Source: Notospermus geniculatus (Eukaryota > Nemertea > Pilidiophora > Heteronemertea > Lineidae). From it: a stretch of DNA of 64,000 bases. Made by a program: the position numbers and the translations under genes. Below are positions 1 to 11,343 of this stretch, piece after piece. The notes below the pieces were generated by a model, which saw only the letters and a program-made list of their open reading frames with translations, had not been told where the DNA came from and did no database searches. The stretch covers positions 422,607 through 486,606 of the forward strand of contig NMRB01000255.1 of NCBI GenBank assembly GCA_002633025.1, in the 5' to 3' direction. Each line of letters begins with the position of its first letter. Position 1 is the first letter of the stretch.

Positions 1-197
1 ATAAAGGCCGATACTGTGTCCGTGTACCTTGTGGTTGGGCTGGTGGAGCATGTGTAGTTCTCCCAAATGCTACAACAAAGAAATGATCATTATATCATCG
101 TTCATATTTGCATTCACGCAAAATTGAAAACTAGACACCCACAGAATGCATTCAGAAATATTTACTAGGAAATGAAACTCATTTTGAGACTGCTGTG

Positions 198-455
198 TGG
201 CCAAATGGCAAGTAATACATGTAGTTGAAACACTGTTAGCCAAATGGAGAGTGAGAGTTGAGGCAGTGATGTAGCCAAGTGGAGAATACATGTAACACGG
301 TTGAAGTGATGTAGCCAAATGGAGAGTAATATGGTTGTGGTGATGTAACCAAATGGAGAATAATATGGTTGACATGATGTAGCCAAATGGAGGGTATGGT
401 TGATGCAGTGATGTAGCCAAATGGAGAAAGAGTTGAGACAGCGATGTAGCCAAGG
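198..455. repeat. Degenerate minisatellite downstream of MAPK15 exon 9
   Basis: About seven imperfect units of roughly 40 bp carry the core GATGTAGCCAAATGGAGA, often followed by TAATATGGTTG. It lies beyond the last recognised MAPK15 exon, so it is intronic or 3'-flanking depending on where that gene ends. No coding signal was seen; open frames here only reflect the repeat. Confidence 0.75.
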
Positions 456-519
456 AATAGCAGTTGAGAGAGTTCAGAACCCTGGGATGGGACGTGACCG
501 TAAGTGAATGCGGGCAAAT

Positions 520-3500
520 TCAGCAATGACACCAACCTGAATGAGCACTAGCTGATTGTGCCAGTGGCCTTCCATATGCCTTCGGCGATGATGAATTATT
601 TAGTGGCCGATTTTCGTTATAGTGATCGCCAGAATCGGCATAATCTCGAGCAACTCGTGAGTCACCATAGTCTCGCGCTTGTCTCGCTTCTTTTGCCGCT
701 GATTCTGCTCTCCTTTTCTCTTGTTCTTCTTTTCGTTTTTGACGTCTATCCGCCTTCTTTTCTAAGATCATCTGAGAAATGTAGACAAAAAGTGTTTAGT
801 TAAACAGAAATCATATCAAAATTTGATGTGAATCATGAAAACAGCTCATGAGATAGACAATTCTCGAATTTGCAGATCTGTGCACTTCCATCGAAATCTC
901 AAGCAGAACCTCAATCTGAAACCGGGTGTTTGACGCAATCCATGATTCAGCAATGGTCGACTCTGAAGCAATGTCTTTGAAGTCACTGTCGTGGGGTTGT
1001 CTGCGTCAGGTCACTCAATTTCAGACCAAGGTTATGGTTGAGATTTTGGCGGAAGTGCGCAGACCTTTACTGTTTACATCAATTTGAGAACGGTCTATAC
1101 AGTGGAATTCCGAATATATAAAACAATAATTTCTTTTAAATAGTGAAAAAACAATCTACCGGGTACATAATTGATATTACCCTATTACTTACCTCATATA
1201 ACTTGGTCCTATATTCTCCCACTGTTAACTGTACATCATCACTAAGTGGAGGTACAACTTCATGGTCTATTGATGGTTCTTCAGCCTTGTTGTGGAATCT
1301 ACAATAAATTGAAACACAATGTTGAACAGCATTGTTCAAATGACAGGGTCAAGAATTGTCAAGGGAACAAGCCCTCACCAAGGCCCTTCAGTCATGGTTT
1401 GCACAATTCATTCTTTATAGAGGAATCCCACTGACGTCATCAAGTCATGTGACTGGCCGTCAAAATGACGCAAACTGGCGTCAATAGGGTGCTACACGTG
1501 GATTGACGTTCCACCTGACACGACGAGACGTCATTGCGTCGTGACGTTCCTTCAGGAAACACGTGGTCAATTTGACGGCCAACGCGGCCTTGATGACGTC
1601 ACGTGGGAAACCTCTATACTGGGGTACTCAAAATTCTTGATGGGTACATCCTCCCATAACAGAGCTTTGGTCTTGCTCCTCTTCATACCGTACACTCGCA
1701 CACAAAGGTTTTTGTGAGTGGATGAAGAGGAGCGAGGTAAAAACCCCTGCTGTGGGAGGATGTATGGGTCATGCTCCAAACCCAAACTTCAAACCAGCTT
1801 CTTCAACTCACCTAGCAACATATGGATGTCTGAGAGCTTCTTCGGCTGTGATTCGCTTGTCAGGATTGAAGTATAGTAATTGCTTTAGCAGATCAACAGC
1901 GTCATCTGGAGCATTTGGAATTAGATCCTCTATCTCCTTTTTAACTCTGGAAGGTCAAAGTTATATGGTAAGGGAACTGACAATTGATGGGTTGTCAGGG
2001 TGACCCAATATTGTCTATAGAGACCACCTCAAGCTACTCATGTTCCCCGTCAGGATGGGGTCTCACTTTAATTTACATGCCTTACAAAAGCATAATGTAC
2101 TAGGCACCACACATAACTATACCATGTGACAGACTTAAGAACCAGGGATAATTAATTCCATATGGCCTGGGATTCGAACCTGGGACTTGCACCAGGGATG
2201 ATTAATCCATAGGCCTATGGCCCGCATCTGATTCTCACCAGTCTATCTGGCCTGATGCCTATCTAGCCTGGTTTGAATCCATGACATTTCCCGCTTCTGA
2301 GGAGCTCAGAGCCTCAGCCACTCATCGATGTGCGAAGGCTAACCGACGTGCCAATCAAAATTACAAATGTGTGCGGGAAGAGAAGAGACAGTGCTGAACG
2401 GCGATTGTTTCACGAGTTCTGATTGGCTCGGAGGCAGGGTCAAGTAGGGGTCAGATTCATTTATAATTTACGAGTTAACGCAAAAGATGACATGATTGGG
2501 ACAAGGCTAAAGACGCAGTCGATGGCCTTGTTTGGACAAGATGAGGGCCCGGGATTCGAACCTGGGACCAGCCGCTTGCTGATTGGATGTGATGACCACT
2601 CGGCTTTATCACAAATACTTACTTTCCTGTTATGCGATCATACAGGGAAGCACCATAGGGTGATTTTACACTCTCAATGTCTGAACGTGTTGGTTGAGGT
2701 ATGCTCATCATAATCCTCTCCAATTGATTCAAAGTAGATGTGCCAGGAAACAAGGGTTTACCAAGCAACATTTCTCCTAAGATTGTACCACAGCTCCACA
2801 TGTCGACACCTTTTGTGTATCTGAAACGGAGGAAGAGATTTATCAGTCATTTAGTCCAGTCTGTTCATCAAACTCAAAGCCTATGATATTGAAATACCCA
2901 GTAGTCATCAGTCACACACTAGGCAAAGTGCAAGTTGAACATGTTGTGCTTATTAATCTGTTAACTAATTTTTCTTTCCTAAAAAAATTGGCGAAAAAAA
3001 GTATTTGATACACAAGGTTCAAGACGTGACATAACGTCCTACACACTGTGAAGCGCTATTTCCTTGCAAGGGGAATAATTACGCCTTATGCAAGCAACAA
3101 TCCTTGAGTGTTTCCGGGGGTGCCTGGATTTTGTAATGACGTACATGTAGTATGACGTCCTACGCAGTTAACGGGTTAAGGGAATTCACAGTCTACTCCA
3201 CCTGCCTCTGATGCCAGTACACTGCATTCCTCCATACATTTTTTCTTACACAACTCCTATCAAAAGTAAATTTCAGGCCTACCTATTAGCTGCCAGCAGA
3301 ATTTCTGGAGCTCTGTACCATCGTGTCGCTACATATTCTGTCAGATTTGGATCAATACCCTCATCGGTACAAATCTGTGTTAAGGACCGTGCGAGACCAA
3401 AGTCACATGTTTTGACAAAACATTCACTATCAAGTAAAATATTGGACGGCTGAAAAAGAGTAGAGAATGATGAATATTACACCAGGACCAGTAAGGACGA

Positions 3501-6500
3501 CAAGATGACATAGAAAACATATCAACATATTTCAAATATGGAAAACGAAGCTCATGATAATCCATGAAGTTTTCATGACTGACCCACCTCTTCCGGGTGT
3601 AATTTAGTTCCAGTGATAAAACCCCTTGCTTCAGTCTGACTTGGACTAGGTCCAGTATCGGAATTACATGTACCGGTACCGTACTGTGGGCTTTAGTGCA
3701 GCTGATGATCCATTTGATGCCAGATTTCAAGACTTAATGTGATCAAGAAAATATCACATGGCATAAGTAATAACCACCCACAGCCATAGGTGTACAGTGT
3801 ATACTATTCATTGACATAACAAGATAGTCAAGATAGCTATATGTAGACATTTATACCTTTATCAAGATAACTATACCTCCATGCTTGAGTGCTTACCTTC
3901 AGATCTCTATGAATGACATTGCCTGAGTGCATATATTTGACAGACTTGAACAACTGGTACATAATATAGCGTTTATGTATATCTTTCAATATTGTACCTC
4001 TCTTTATCACATTGTGAAGATCAGTGTCTGTAAAAAAAGATGGACAATATTGTTTTTGGTAGGAAAATGACTAGCACTAGCAGTTTTCAGTTTATGGCAT
4101 TTATATGACTATGTGTGACCCACATTACACATGTACCGGTACTATGTTGGTTTTTTCAGCCAGGAAAACGTGTAACTCTTAAACTGCATTTACGTGACAC
4201 GCGGGAGGCGTAATGTGGATTGCGGCAACGTAACATGGAATAAACATCTGTTCACTCCAAGCCATTTCCATTCATCCATTAACCTACACGCAGCAAGTGG
4301 TTTGCAGAACGTGGAAAGACCGATCACTCGGTGTAGCGATTTTTCCGTCCGGAATAAAAATCTACAGAGCACCGTGATTGGACAGGGACGGACTAAACCG
4401 GTGCCACGCTTACAAAAACAAAAGTGATACTGCGTGCAGATAAATGGAACACGTGGAATGTTTACCGCATTCCGTTTTCACAATCCGCTCACCGCGTGTC
4501 AGGTAAACGTAGCTTTATTGAATGATTGTTACAGGCATGCTTTTACAGCAGAACCCAAGTGAAAATTCAATCATACCATGTCAAAATGTTTTCAGTGATA
4601 CAAATCCTGAAGCAGTGAGTACCAATACATGAATTAATCAAGTACTACCTACATGTACATGTAATGGTGAACACTTCTGTTACGTTTATTTGTTTAAAAA
4701 TATTCCATATAAGACAATGAAGCTTGGGAATTTACATGTACAACATAATGTATTTAACACACGATATACACCACAGGGTGTCTCTTCTTTCCCTGTTTAG
4801 TTTCACTGGGCTACTGTACCCCTGGGCTGAGCACAATACTCTACTTGTCGAGGCGAGAATGCATGGGAAAAAACAAAGTCTACTCACCCATGAACTCAAA
4901 GACTAAATAAATATCTTTGTCATTTTCCGCTTTGATCACATTGTGCAGTTTGATGATGTTTGGATGGTCGCCAAACTCTTGCAGGAACATTATCTCTCGA
5001 AAGGTTCTCTGTGGAAGAAATCATGTACATGTAAAGAGAGAACATGAAACGAAATTTACACGACATCCTTCAGCCGAAATTGCAGGCAAATGGCAAGGTT
5101 TCATCACTTGTGGAAAAAAGGAGCCACAAAATGATCGGTTGGACACTAAAACACCATAATACGTGGCAAAATTCAGGTTGTGCAACTGCCTGTGATAATT
5201 TGTGATAAATCCTTTTTCTCACCTGGGCATCTGTCTGATTTCTGAAGGCATCAAAAATCTTTTTAACCGCCACCACCTCCCCAGTTCTTTTGTCGATAGC
5301 CTTCCACACAATCCCATATGCCTGAAAGTGAAAACAAATACATTTAGGCCAATAGGAAAGAGATAGAATTGCACGGATATTTAGCACCCCCCCCTCCCGA
5401 ACCGCTCAGTCTTAATTCGGCTGAGCATGCTGACGGAGCATCTGATTGTCATGATTGTGGTTTGTTTTTAATGTACATGTACATAGGTGTGCCCTGACAT
5501 GCCTGAGCATGCTGAGTGATCGTGTTACAAAACTTTGCCGATAGTTAGTAACACTGTTGATGCTGATGTTCACATGATAACAACACAACAAAACGATGAC
5601 AACAAATAATATGGTCTTGTGTTTTGGTGAGGATACGTTAACTTTTTATCTTTTTTTTAATTACCAGCAAGGCCTATTGGGGTAGCCTAGGGCGGTCATG
5701 CTAATTACCGTCCACCACCCTTTTTGTACTGTTATTGTACAGTTTTCCACCTCAATATTTATTTAAAACATCTTTTCTTTATCTCTCTCTCAAACAATAT
5801 GTAAACCGCATCAAAATCGCTGACAATATCACAGAATTTTCTGTTTTTTTTCATCGTCCACCACCACGATTCAGTCAGCGCCACCATCGGGTGGTGAGTT
5901 TCAAGAACTACATTGCCATCAAACCTGGTTCCATAGGCGTCCGAGGGTGGCGCTGATTGAAGAATCGTGGTGGTGGACGATGACAAAAAACAGAATATTC
6001 TCAGCGATTCTGATGCGGTTTACATTATTTTTTGAGAGAAAGATAAGGAAAAGATGTTTTAAATAAATATTGAGGTGGAAGACTGTACAATAACAGTAGA
6101 AAAAGGGTGGTGGACGGTGGTAGACGGTGGTGGACGGTAATTAGCATGACCCAGCCTAAGGGTAGGCCTACACGGTAGAAAAAGAAGGCCAAGGGAGACC
6201 GGATCGGATCGGTCGCACTAATTTGCGTCCAACTGCGACCAATTGCGTCCAGTTGCGTCCAACGCTATAAAACGCTAATTTTATCAATACAAATATTCAA
6301 ATTTATGTTTCAAATGGTCATTCTCAACATTATCTCATCAGAATTAATCACAAAAAGGTGAATTATATGACATGTCATTTGACGGGTCAAAAAACTCCCG
6401 AGGCCAGCCTTCCGCGATTGTGACTCTTCAGGCAATGGCGGCCATTTTGACAGAGTCTACCCCAGACACTTTCCTGAGATTAACCCGTTGTTGAATTCCA

Positions 6501-6639
6501 CCCAGGTATCCTTAATCTGATGCTGGATTTCAACCATTGATGACCAAAAAGATGCTATACATACCCCTTTACCAAGTCGCTTCTTGATATCATATCGCCG
6601 GGTTATATGCGGCTCAATTTCTTGATGTTTTTCACTCAT
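520..6639 (-). CDS. MAPK15: Mitogen-activated protein kinase 15 (ERK7/ERK8), 3' end uncertain
   Basis: Atypical MAP kinase Ser/Thr kinase; in animals the family acts in ciliogenesis, autophagy and secretion. Exons in coding order: 6565-6639, 5223-5321, 4888-5008, 3897-4027, 3283-3449, 2623-2820, 1812-1946, 1193-1298, and 771 down to either a donor at 537 or an in-frame stop at 520. All joins keep frame with AG/GT borders. The protein starts [20 protein letters not shown], then gives the Gly-rich loop [15 protein letters not shown] lysine, HRDLKPSN catalytic loop, DFGLA, the TEY activation motif ([14 protein letters not shown]) and a junction LYE-MILE as in ERK7/8. The last exon is a low-complexity basic/acidic tail ([20 protein letters not shown]). 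About 422-427 residues are seen; human MAPK15 has 544, so a further exon before position 1 is possible. Family assignment is firm; the 3' end is not. Confidence 0.93.
853..1099. mobile_element. Foldback MITE in MAPK15 intron 8 (family copy 1)
   Basis: The ends are imperfect inverted repeats built around GATCTGYGCACTTCCRYCG and TGAGATTTTGGCGGAAGTGCGCAGA. A second member with the same termini and internal GACGCAGACAACCCCACGAC block lies at 38497-38755. No ORF is present, so it is a non-autonomous element. Confidence 0.75.
1416..1618. mobile_element. Foldback MITE rich in TGACGTCA in MAPK15 intron 7
   Basis: Ends are inverted: TATAGAGGAATCCCACTGAC on the left and GTCACGTGGGAAACCTCTATA on the right. 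Inside are TGACGTCATCAAG near each end and several GACGTCA or CACGTG words. It is followed directly by a second inverted repeat at about 1637-1770 whose arms share ATCCTCCCA and CTCCTCTTCAT. Confidence 0.75.
2150..2640. repeat. tRNA-derived SINE fragments
   Basis: Two tRNA-like T-arm sequences, GGATTCGAACCTGGGAC at about 2170 and GGGATTCGAACCTGGGACC at about 2550, sit in minus-oriented SINE remnants. The second also has a D-arm-like GCCGAGTGGTCATCAC upstream on the minus strand. The second fragment ends close to the donor of MAPK15 exon 6 (2623). Neither forms a clean tRNA cloverleaf. Confidence 0.6.
4181..4513. mobile_element. Foldback element in MAPK15 intron 3
   Basis: The left arm contains TTTACGTGACACGCGG and GTGGATTG. 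The right arm contains CAATCCGCTCACCGCGTGTC followed by AGGTAAACGTAGC, its imperfect complement. There is no ORF. It lies between exon 4 and exon 3 of MAPK15. Confidence 0.65.
5694..6151. mobile_element. 458-bp foldback element with very long arms, MAPK15 intron 1
   Basis: The two halves are near-complete reverse complements. It begins GGTCATGCTAATTACCGTCC and ends with the complement GGTAATTAGCATGACC. Arms of about 200 bp share the internal blocks CACCTCAATATTTATTTAAA, GTTTACAT and CGTCCACCACCACGATTC, with a short centre near 5920. The right arm has an extra tandem GGTGGTGGACGGT stretch. No ORF, so it is non-autonomous. Confidence 0.85.
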
Positions 6640-6952
6640 TTCGACAGGTTATCCATAGATCGAGAAATACGAGTCTTTTGCTGCCTGTTCACGCACATCG
6701 TAAACAATCAGCGATAAAACATAGTTCCTCATTAATGTCATGAACATTTCCAAATGCACGGCTTAATTTTTCCACAAACATATAACATTTCGTTTAAAAA
6801 GTTAATATGTCATTTATTAAGGAATATGTTTCTCAAAAGATTAATTATTTTGTGTGAATAATTCTCAGCGCACTAATATTATTTTACCAGAACTCTGTAC
6901 TGCGGTCTTCGCAAAATTCGTGACGTAATGAATTTTGGAGCACAAGCATTCT

Positions 6953-6966
6953 GTTGCCAAGGAGAT
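6953..6966 (-). promoter_or_regulatory. Candidate RFX X-box between MAPK15 and TTLL9
   Basis: On the minus strand the sequence is ATCTCCTTGGCAAC. It fits the published RFX/DAF-19 X-box pattern RYYNYY-WW-RRNRAC at every position. It lies 314 bp upstream of the MAPK15 ATG and about 2.9 kb upstream of the TTLL9 ATG, in the divergent intergenic region of two cilium-associated genes. RFX regulation of cilia genes is established knowledge; use of this site is inference. Confidence 0.5.
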
Positions 6967-7222
6967 CGTGACGTTTTTCACAAGTGGCCACAAGGACATG
7001 AAGGACATGAAGGAAGGGGTATGCATGGTAGCCTATGTGTCTGTCATCAATCCTATTTTGCCAATAGAATATCATTTTTGTGTCAGTTTTTCTGTCTTGT
7101 TATCGGTGACCGTCCAAGAAGAAAAAGGTGTTTGCTAGCTATTGCACCTGCAGCAGCGGCACGCCCCCACAATTTCATCTTTGAGTCCAAATTTTTACTT
7201 GCCAATGCCACGGCATGTGTGT

Positions 7223-8305
7223 TTAGTTTTTAGTTTTAGTTTTAGTTTGCACAGGCAAGAGCGTGGAACCATTTCCGTCTCCGCCGGTTGCCCTTCCTCT
7301 AGCCTCTGCCGGACCCAGAGAATCACCCCCACTGTGGCCAGTGCCACCTCTTGGGTACTCCCTTTTTAAGGCCGCCAGCTCCCGCCGGAGATTCTCCATA
7401 CCCTCACGTCCCTCCTTCACTTTTCCCTGGAGCTCATTCACTTCTGTCTCTCTTTCCCTCAGTCTCTTGCGAAGTTCATCTGCCTCCTTCCTTGCCCCCT
7501 CGAATTTACTCTCCAACAATTTTATTGTTCCTCTCAACTCGTTCCCCTCGTCCTTCCCCAGGATCCTCGCCCCGGGTCCGCTACTATGAGCAGCAGTTGT
7601 TCCCGATAAGATTCTCCCCACTCCGCTCTCCACCATCCCCAGCCTGTTCGCTATCAGCTCGAGTTTCGTCTCCTCATCCCGCTTTTCGCTCGTCTTCAGC
7701 ATCAGCCTCTCTATTTCCCTGGACTTCTGCCTCACCTCGGCTGACTTCTCCCTCACCTCTCCCTCTAACACCCCCACTTTCCGCTCAAGTTCAATTCTTT
7801 TTTTCCTCTCGGTTGCCAACGCCCCCTTCTGGATATGTAATAATTCCTCTATCCGCTGTTCCCCCTCGTTCCACCCGTCCACTATACCTTTCAGACCCTC
7901 TTGCATAGTCCGACATTCATTACACTTGTATCTTGATTCCCCATCAAACTTCTCTCCCTTGTTTTCCCTCTTCACGCAGCATTCTAACGCCCACCCCCAA
8001 CATTCGTCGCACCCTAACCACTTCCCCCTTGCCTTCTTGCCCCCATGCTCCGCCTCCGGTTTCCCACACACACTGCATACTGCCAAATTTGCTGCTTCGG
8101 GGCCACCCCTGAGCTTGACTAGCGACGTCCCCCCTGCTGACACCCCTTCCTCACCGCGGCCCCCGCGCACCACATCGGCAAATGACATTCCCTCCCTGAC
8201 CCTGNNNNNNNNNNNNNNNNNNNCCTCTTGCCTTTCTCCCCCCCGGACTGCTTCCGTCCCTTCCGCCCCCCTGTCCCTCTCCTTATCCTGCCTCCTTGCG
8301 GACAT
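7223..8305 (-). CDS. Intronless PHD-like finger plus coiled-coil ORF, probably a retroelement ORF1 remnant
   Basis: One open frame of about 360 codons from ATG 8305 to TAA 7223; it stays open further upstream without an ATG, through a hydrophobic stretch (LVVLLVLIAFA). After the start comes a basic, charged region interrupted by the 19-N gap at 8205-8223. Next is a Cys-rich module: CSVC, then CDEC-WGWALECC, then YKCNEC. Its spacing resembles a PHD finger, but the usual histidine is leucine. Then follows a long heptad-like coiled coil rich in E, K, R and L (about 180 residues) and a Gly/Ser-rich tail. The frame ends inside an AAACT repeat that forms the last codons (KTKTKN, stop), like a retroelement 3' tail. 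Single exon, finger plus coiled coil and repeat tail match ORF1 proteins of some LINEs. No reverse transcriptase frame is present, so the identity is tentative. Confidence 0.55.
   Translation of the reverse strand: MSARRQDKERDRGAEGTEAVRGGERQEXXXXXXXRVREGMSFADVVRGGRGEEGVSAGGTSLVKLRGGPEAANLAVCSVCGKPEAEHGGKKARGKWLGCDECWGWALECCVKRENKGEKFDGESRYKCNECRTMQEGLKGIVDGWNEGEQRIEELLHIQKGALATERKKRIELERKVGVLEGEVREKSAEVRQKSREIERLMLKTSEKRDEETKLELIANRLGMVESGVGRILSGTTAAHSSGPGARILGKDEGNELRGTIKLLESKFEGARKEADELRKRLRERETEVNELQGKVKEGREGMENLRRELAALKREYPRGGTGHSGGDSLGPAEARGRATGGDGNGSTLLPVQTKTKTKN
8205..8223. other. Assembly gap (19 N)
   Basis: A run of 19 unknown bases lies in the N-terminal part of the PHD/coiled-coil ORF. 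The frame is open on both sides at the stated length, but the true gap size is unknown. Confidence 0.99.
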
Positions 8306-8359
8306 TTCGGTCGCAAATGCTATCAGCACCAACAAAACCACCAGCCCAAAACACCACAC

Positions 8360-9183
8360 CTACACCTACACCTACACTTACAACAATATAGCAATAATCA
8401 CTGCACTGTCTCCACACCTGTCCTAAGGCACAACAATAAGGCCCCTAAATATATAAACACACTATAGACACTATATACACTATAAAACACTCTACACCGC
8501 ACTCTACACTATACCCTATACACGCTGTACACCCTCAGTATGTTCAGTGCACGGCTAGCCGGGCCTATTGCCACACACGCTTGCCGTGCGGACCCACAGT
8601 GCAGTCCGATGTATTGATCACGTGACCAACAACCAACAATGCACCCGCGCTGGTCAGCCGGTCAACACCCCGCTGATCAGGCACAAAAAATCACTCAATC
8701 CTCTTTAAAATGCCCTGACACAGCCTCCCAAGCTATGCCTCCTGAATCTATATGTATTGATGACGTCCACAGTCGATCCTCAAATAGAAAAAAAACGGAT
8801 GTTGTAGCTGAAAATCTGAGAAAAAACACAGCTCGAATTTTCCCGCCGCTCAACTTTCAGTGTTTAGTTTTGTGTTACAGTCCATTTCCTCCCCTGGTCC
8901 ACCTCCCTCCTCCTCTCTGTCTTTGGCTCCAAACTGACCAACTCGAACCTTAGCCTCTCATCTCACCCACATTCACTCCACCTCCAATTCCTCCCCCCCC
9001 CTCACTGTCTTTTGGTTCCAAACTGCCCAACTCACACGTCTATTTTTCATTGCTGCTGACTGACTCACTGACAATGACATGACTGACAGTGACACTGCTG
9101 CCATCACAGTCCCATCACATTACATAACATTGGCCAGGCATTAGCCTAGGTGTAGTTCCCCAATCTGGATCATCACTCTCAAG
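8360..9183. other. Non-coding, C-rich simple sequence upstream of the PHD ORF
   Basis: Low-complexity sequence: ACACCTACACCTACA repeats at 8357-8375, many ACACTATA and TACAC words to 8530, and C/T-rich stretches at 8880-9010. No splice-supported coding sequence was seen. It could contain the 5' region of the element at 7223-8305 and non-coding 5' exons of TTLL9, which cannot be recognised by eye. Confidence 0.5.
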
Positions 9184-9333
9184 GTAGATTCATACTTTGC
9201 GTTTTGTGCGTGTCCGTTTCGTAGGCCTATGTGAGTGCATGGTAGAAAAAGTAATCGTTGGTAGGCCTACCACACATGAACATCGGGAACGGACAAGCGC
9301 AAAGCGCAAAACGGAGCAGTATGAATCTAGCTT
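9184..9333. mobile_element. Foldback MITE (GATTCATACTTTGCG family)
   Basis: Inverted ends: TAGATTCATACTTTGCGTTT on the left, and AAAACGGAGCAGTATGAATC preceded by GCGCAAAGCGC on the right. Relatives lie at 43192-43285 (continuing after an insertion), 43745-43895, 47390-47578 and 47583-47738. Confidence 0.75.
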
Positions 9334-9818
9334 TAAGCGAATCGACAGTCGTTTTGTAAACAGAAGGATGATGTTTGTAAACATTGCCCTCAAAGCCAAT
9401 CAGAATGCAGGAAATTAGTGTTTGTAAACAAAGATTCGCCCCCTTTGCATTCAAATTTGTTGTCTGACAAATCGCTTTTAAAGCCCCTTTGTATTCAATT
9501 TGAAAAACAAGAATCATCGCCACGATTCTTGACGTCATTGGACGACGTCAGTGAAGTGTAAAATGAACTACACTCTAGCTATCTGAATACATTTTTGCGC
9601 TGTTTTTTCAATGGGTGCTGAAAACTAGTCCCTTGATGTTGATTCTCTCAAGTACCTATTTATCTATTTTTGCTATCAGGCAAGCATTTTGGAGACCTTC
9701 ACGAGCTATGAGACCTCTACATGCACTCTTTAAGTTTCTATTATACCATCAACATGTATATTCTTTCTTTCAGGTGAGGTATCTGTAAACCTGGCCATAT
9801 CGAAAGGACCCTGGCACC

Positions 9819-11132
9819 ATGTTTCGAGGCGGAAAAGTTCCTGGGTATGCGCTGAAACCTGGTGCCACAAGGCCAAGGGGAATCATTGGAGACAGGGCAA
9901 TAAGATTTAAATGTGGATTCACAAACACTATTTATGATGTTTTGAGGAATCGTGGTTGGCAAGATGTGGGTATGGACAGCAATGACTGGGATTTCTACTG
10001 GTGTGATGTCATGTGGATGAAAGAATTTTTTGACAACTCTTATCTTCAGGAACACATCAGAATTTGCCATTTTAGAAATCACTATGAATTGACAAGGAAA
10101 AATTTAATGGTGAAAAATCTGAAGCGAATGAGGAAACAAATTGAGAAAGAACAGGGGAAATTTGAAGCACAGAAATACGACTTTTATCCAACAACTTTTG
10201 AATTGCCATCAGAGTATCATATTTTTGTCGAGGAATTCAAGAAAAATCCAGGGACTGTTTGGATAATGAAACCGGTTGCCAAATCTCAGGGAAAAGGTAT
10301 CTTTTTGTTCCGAAGGTTGAAGGACATTACGGACTGGAAGAAGGGGGAGTATCAACATCAGCTCAATGACAATGTTCCCAGAGAGGCACCAGAGACGTAT
10401 GTCGTGTCTCGTTACATTGAAAATCCATACCTGATTGGAGGACGTAAATTTGACATCAGGATTTATGTGCTGGTGACAAGTTATGTTCCTCTTAAGGCGT
10501 GGTTATATCGTGGAGGATTTGCGAGATTCTCGATGACGAGGTACACTCTCAACTCCATTGATGACACTTTTGTGCATTTAACAAATGTTGCAATTCAGAA
10601 AACAGCTCCTGACTACGATCCAGAGAAGGGTTGTAAGTGGTCCACACAACAGCTCAGGGAATACATGATTGCTGAATACGGTTTGGAAACGGTTGAAAAG
10701 TGCTTCGCGGAAATTGACAACATCTTTATCAAAAGTTTGCTCAGTGTTCAAAAGATAATGATCAATGACAAGCACTGTTTTGAGCTCTATGGTTACGATA
10801 TTCTTTTGGACAAGAATTTGAAACCTTGGTTGATTGAGGTGAATGCCTCACCATCTCTGACAGCTAGCAGTACAGATGATTACAACCTGAAGTGTGGTTT
10901 ACTGGAGGATATGCTCAATATTGTGGACATGGAGGGCAGGTTGACAGGAAAAGAGAAAAGGGTTGGTGGCTTTGATCTGTTATGGGATGATGGCCCAGTC
11001 TTTGCCGATGATTTGGGTTCAGACAGTACTATCCCTGGCTATGCAAATTCTTTCCTGGGGTGTCTGAATGACCGTCGGAAACAACTGAAACAATTGTACA
11101 AGAAATTGAGCATTGCCAAGAAAACAACTTGA
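9819..11132 (+). CDS. TTLL9: Tubulin polyglutamylase TTLL9, intronless coding region
   Basis: Tubulin-tyrosine-ligase-like enzyme; the family adds glutamate chains to tubulin, and TTLL9 acts on axonemes of cilia and flagella. The 437-residue frame runs from the ATG at 9819 (context GCACCATGT) to TGA, close to the length of vertebrate TTLL9. Recognisable TTLL9 blocks: [41 protein letters not shown], the ATP-grasp pieces [19 protein letters not shown] and [28 protein letters not shown], and [19 protein letters not shown] followed by ASPSLTASS (metal and ATP-binding Glu/Asn). It ends with [14 protein letters not shown] and [14 protein letters not shown]. All of it is in one exon with no frameshift. 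A polypyrimidine stretch and AG at 9768-9775 just upstream could be a 5' UTR splice acceptor. It is divergent to MAPK15 and convergent with VCP. Confidence 0.95.
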   Translation: MFRGGKVPGYALKPGATRPRGIIGDRAIRFKCGFTNTIYDVLRNRGWQDVGMDSNDWDFYWCDVMWMKEFFDNSYLQEHIRICHFRNHYELTRKNLMVKNLKRMRKQIEKEQGKFEAQKYDFYPTTFELPSEYHIFVEEFKKNPGTVWIMKPVAKSQGKGIFLFRRLKDITDWKKGEYQHQLNDNVPREAPETYVVSRYIENPYLIGGRKFDIRIYVLVTSYVPLKAWLYRGGFARFSMTRYTLNSIDDTFVHLTNVAIQKTAPDYDPEKGCKWSTQQLREYMIAEYGLETVEKCFAEIDNIFIKSLLSVQKIMINDKHCFELYGYDILLDKNLKPWLIEVNASPSLTASSTDDYNLKCGLLEDMLNIVDMEGRLTGKEKRVGGFDLLWDDGPVFADDLGSDSTIPGYANSFLGCLNDRRKQLKQLYKKLSIAKKTT

Positions 11133-11291
11133 ATATGAACTGTCCAACTGCCAGTTTGGTGGACCATAGAGGACAATACCGTCTTTAGCATGCATACCAT
11201 ACGTGTCTGTGATATACAATGGCGTCAATGGACCCTTTCTGTGGTTTGACACTTTATGCAGGAGAACAGGGAATCCCTGTTCTGCTGCATG

Positions 11292-11297
11292 AATAAA
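11292..11297 (+). terminator. Candidate TTLL9 polyadenylation signal
   Basis: AATAAA lies 160 bp after the TTLL9 stop codon. It is the first canonical signal downstream. Confidence 0.5.
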
Positions 11298-11343
11298 TTG
11301 CTAACACAGACATCACAGATAGTGCCAGTAGTGTAAATACGTT

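Noticed and set aside
7263-8426. Plus-strand Pro/Ser-rich open frames
   Set aside because: They are antisense shadows of the GC-rich coiled-coil ORF on the minus strand.
9227-9538. Minus-strand frames with LRFALCACPFPMFMCG
   Set aside because: The same peptide recurs at the other GATTCATACTT MITE copies, so it is transposon terminal sequence rather than a gene.
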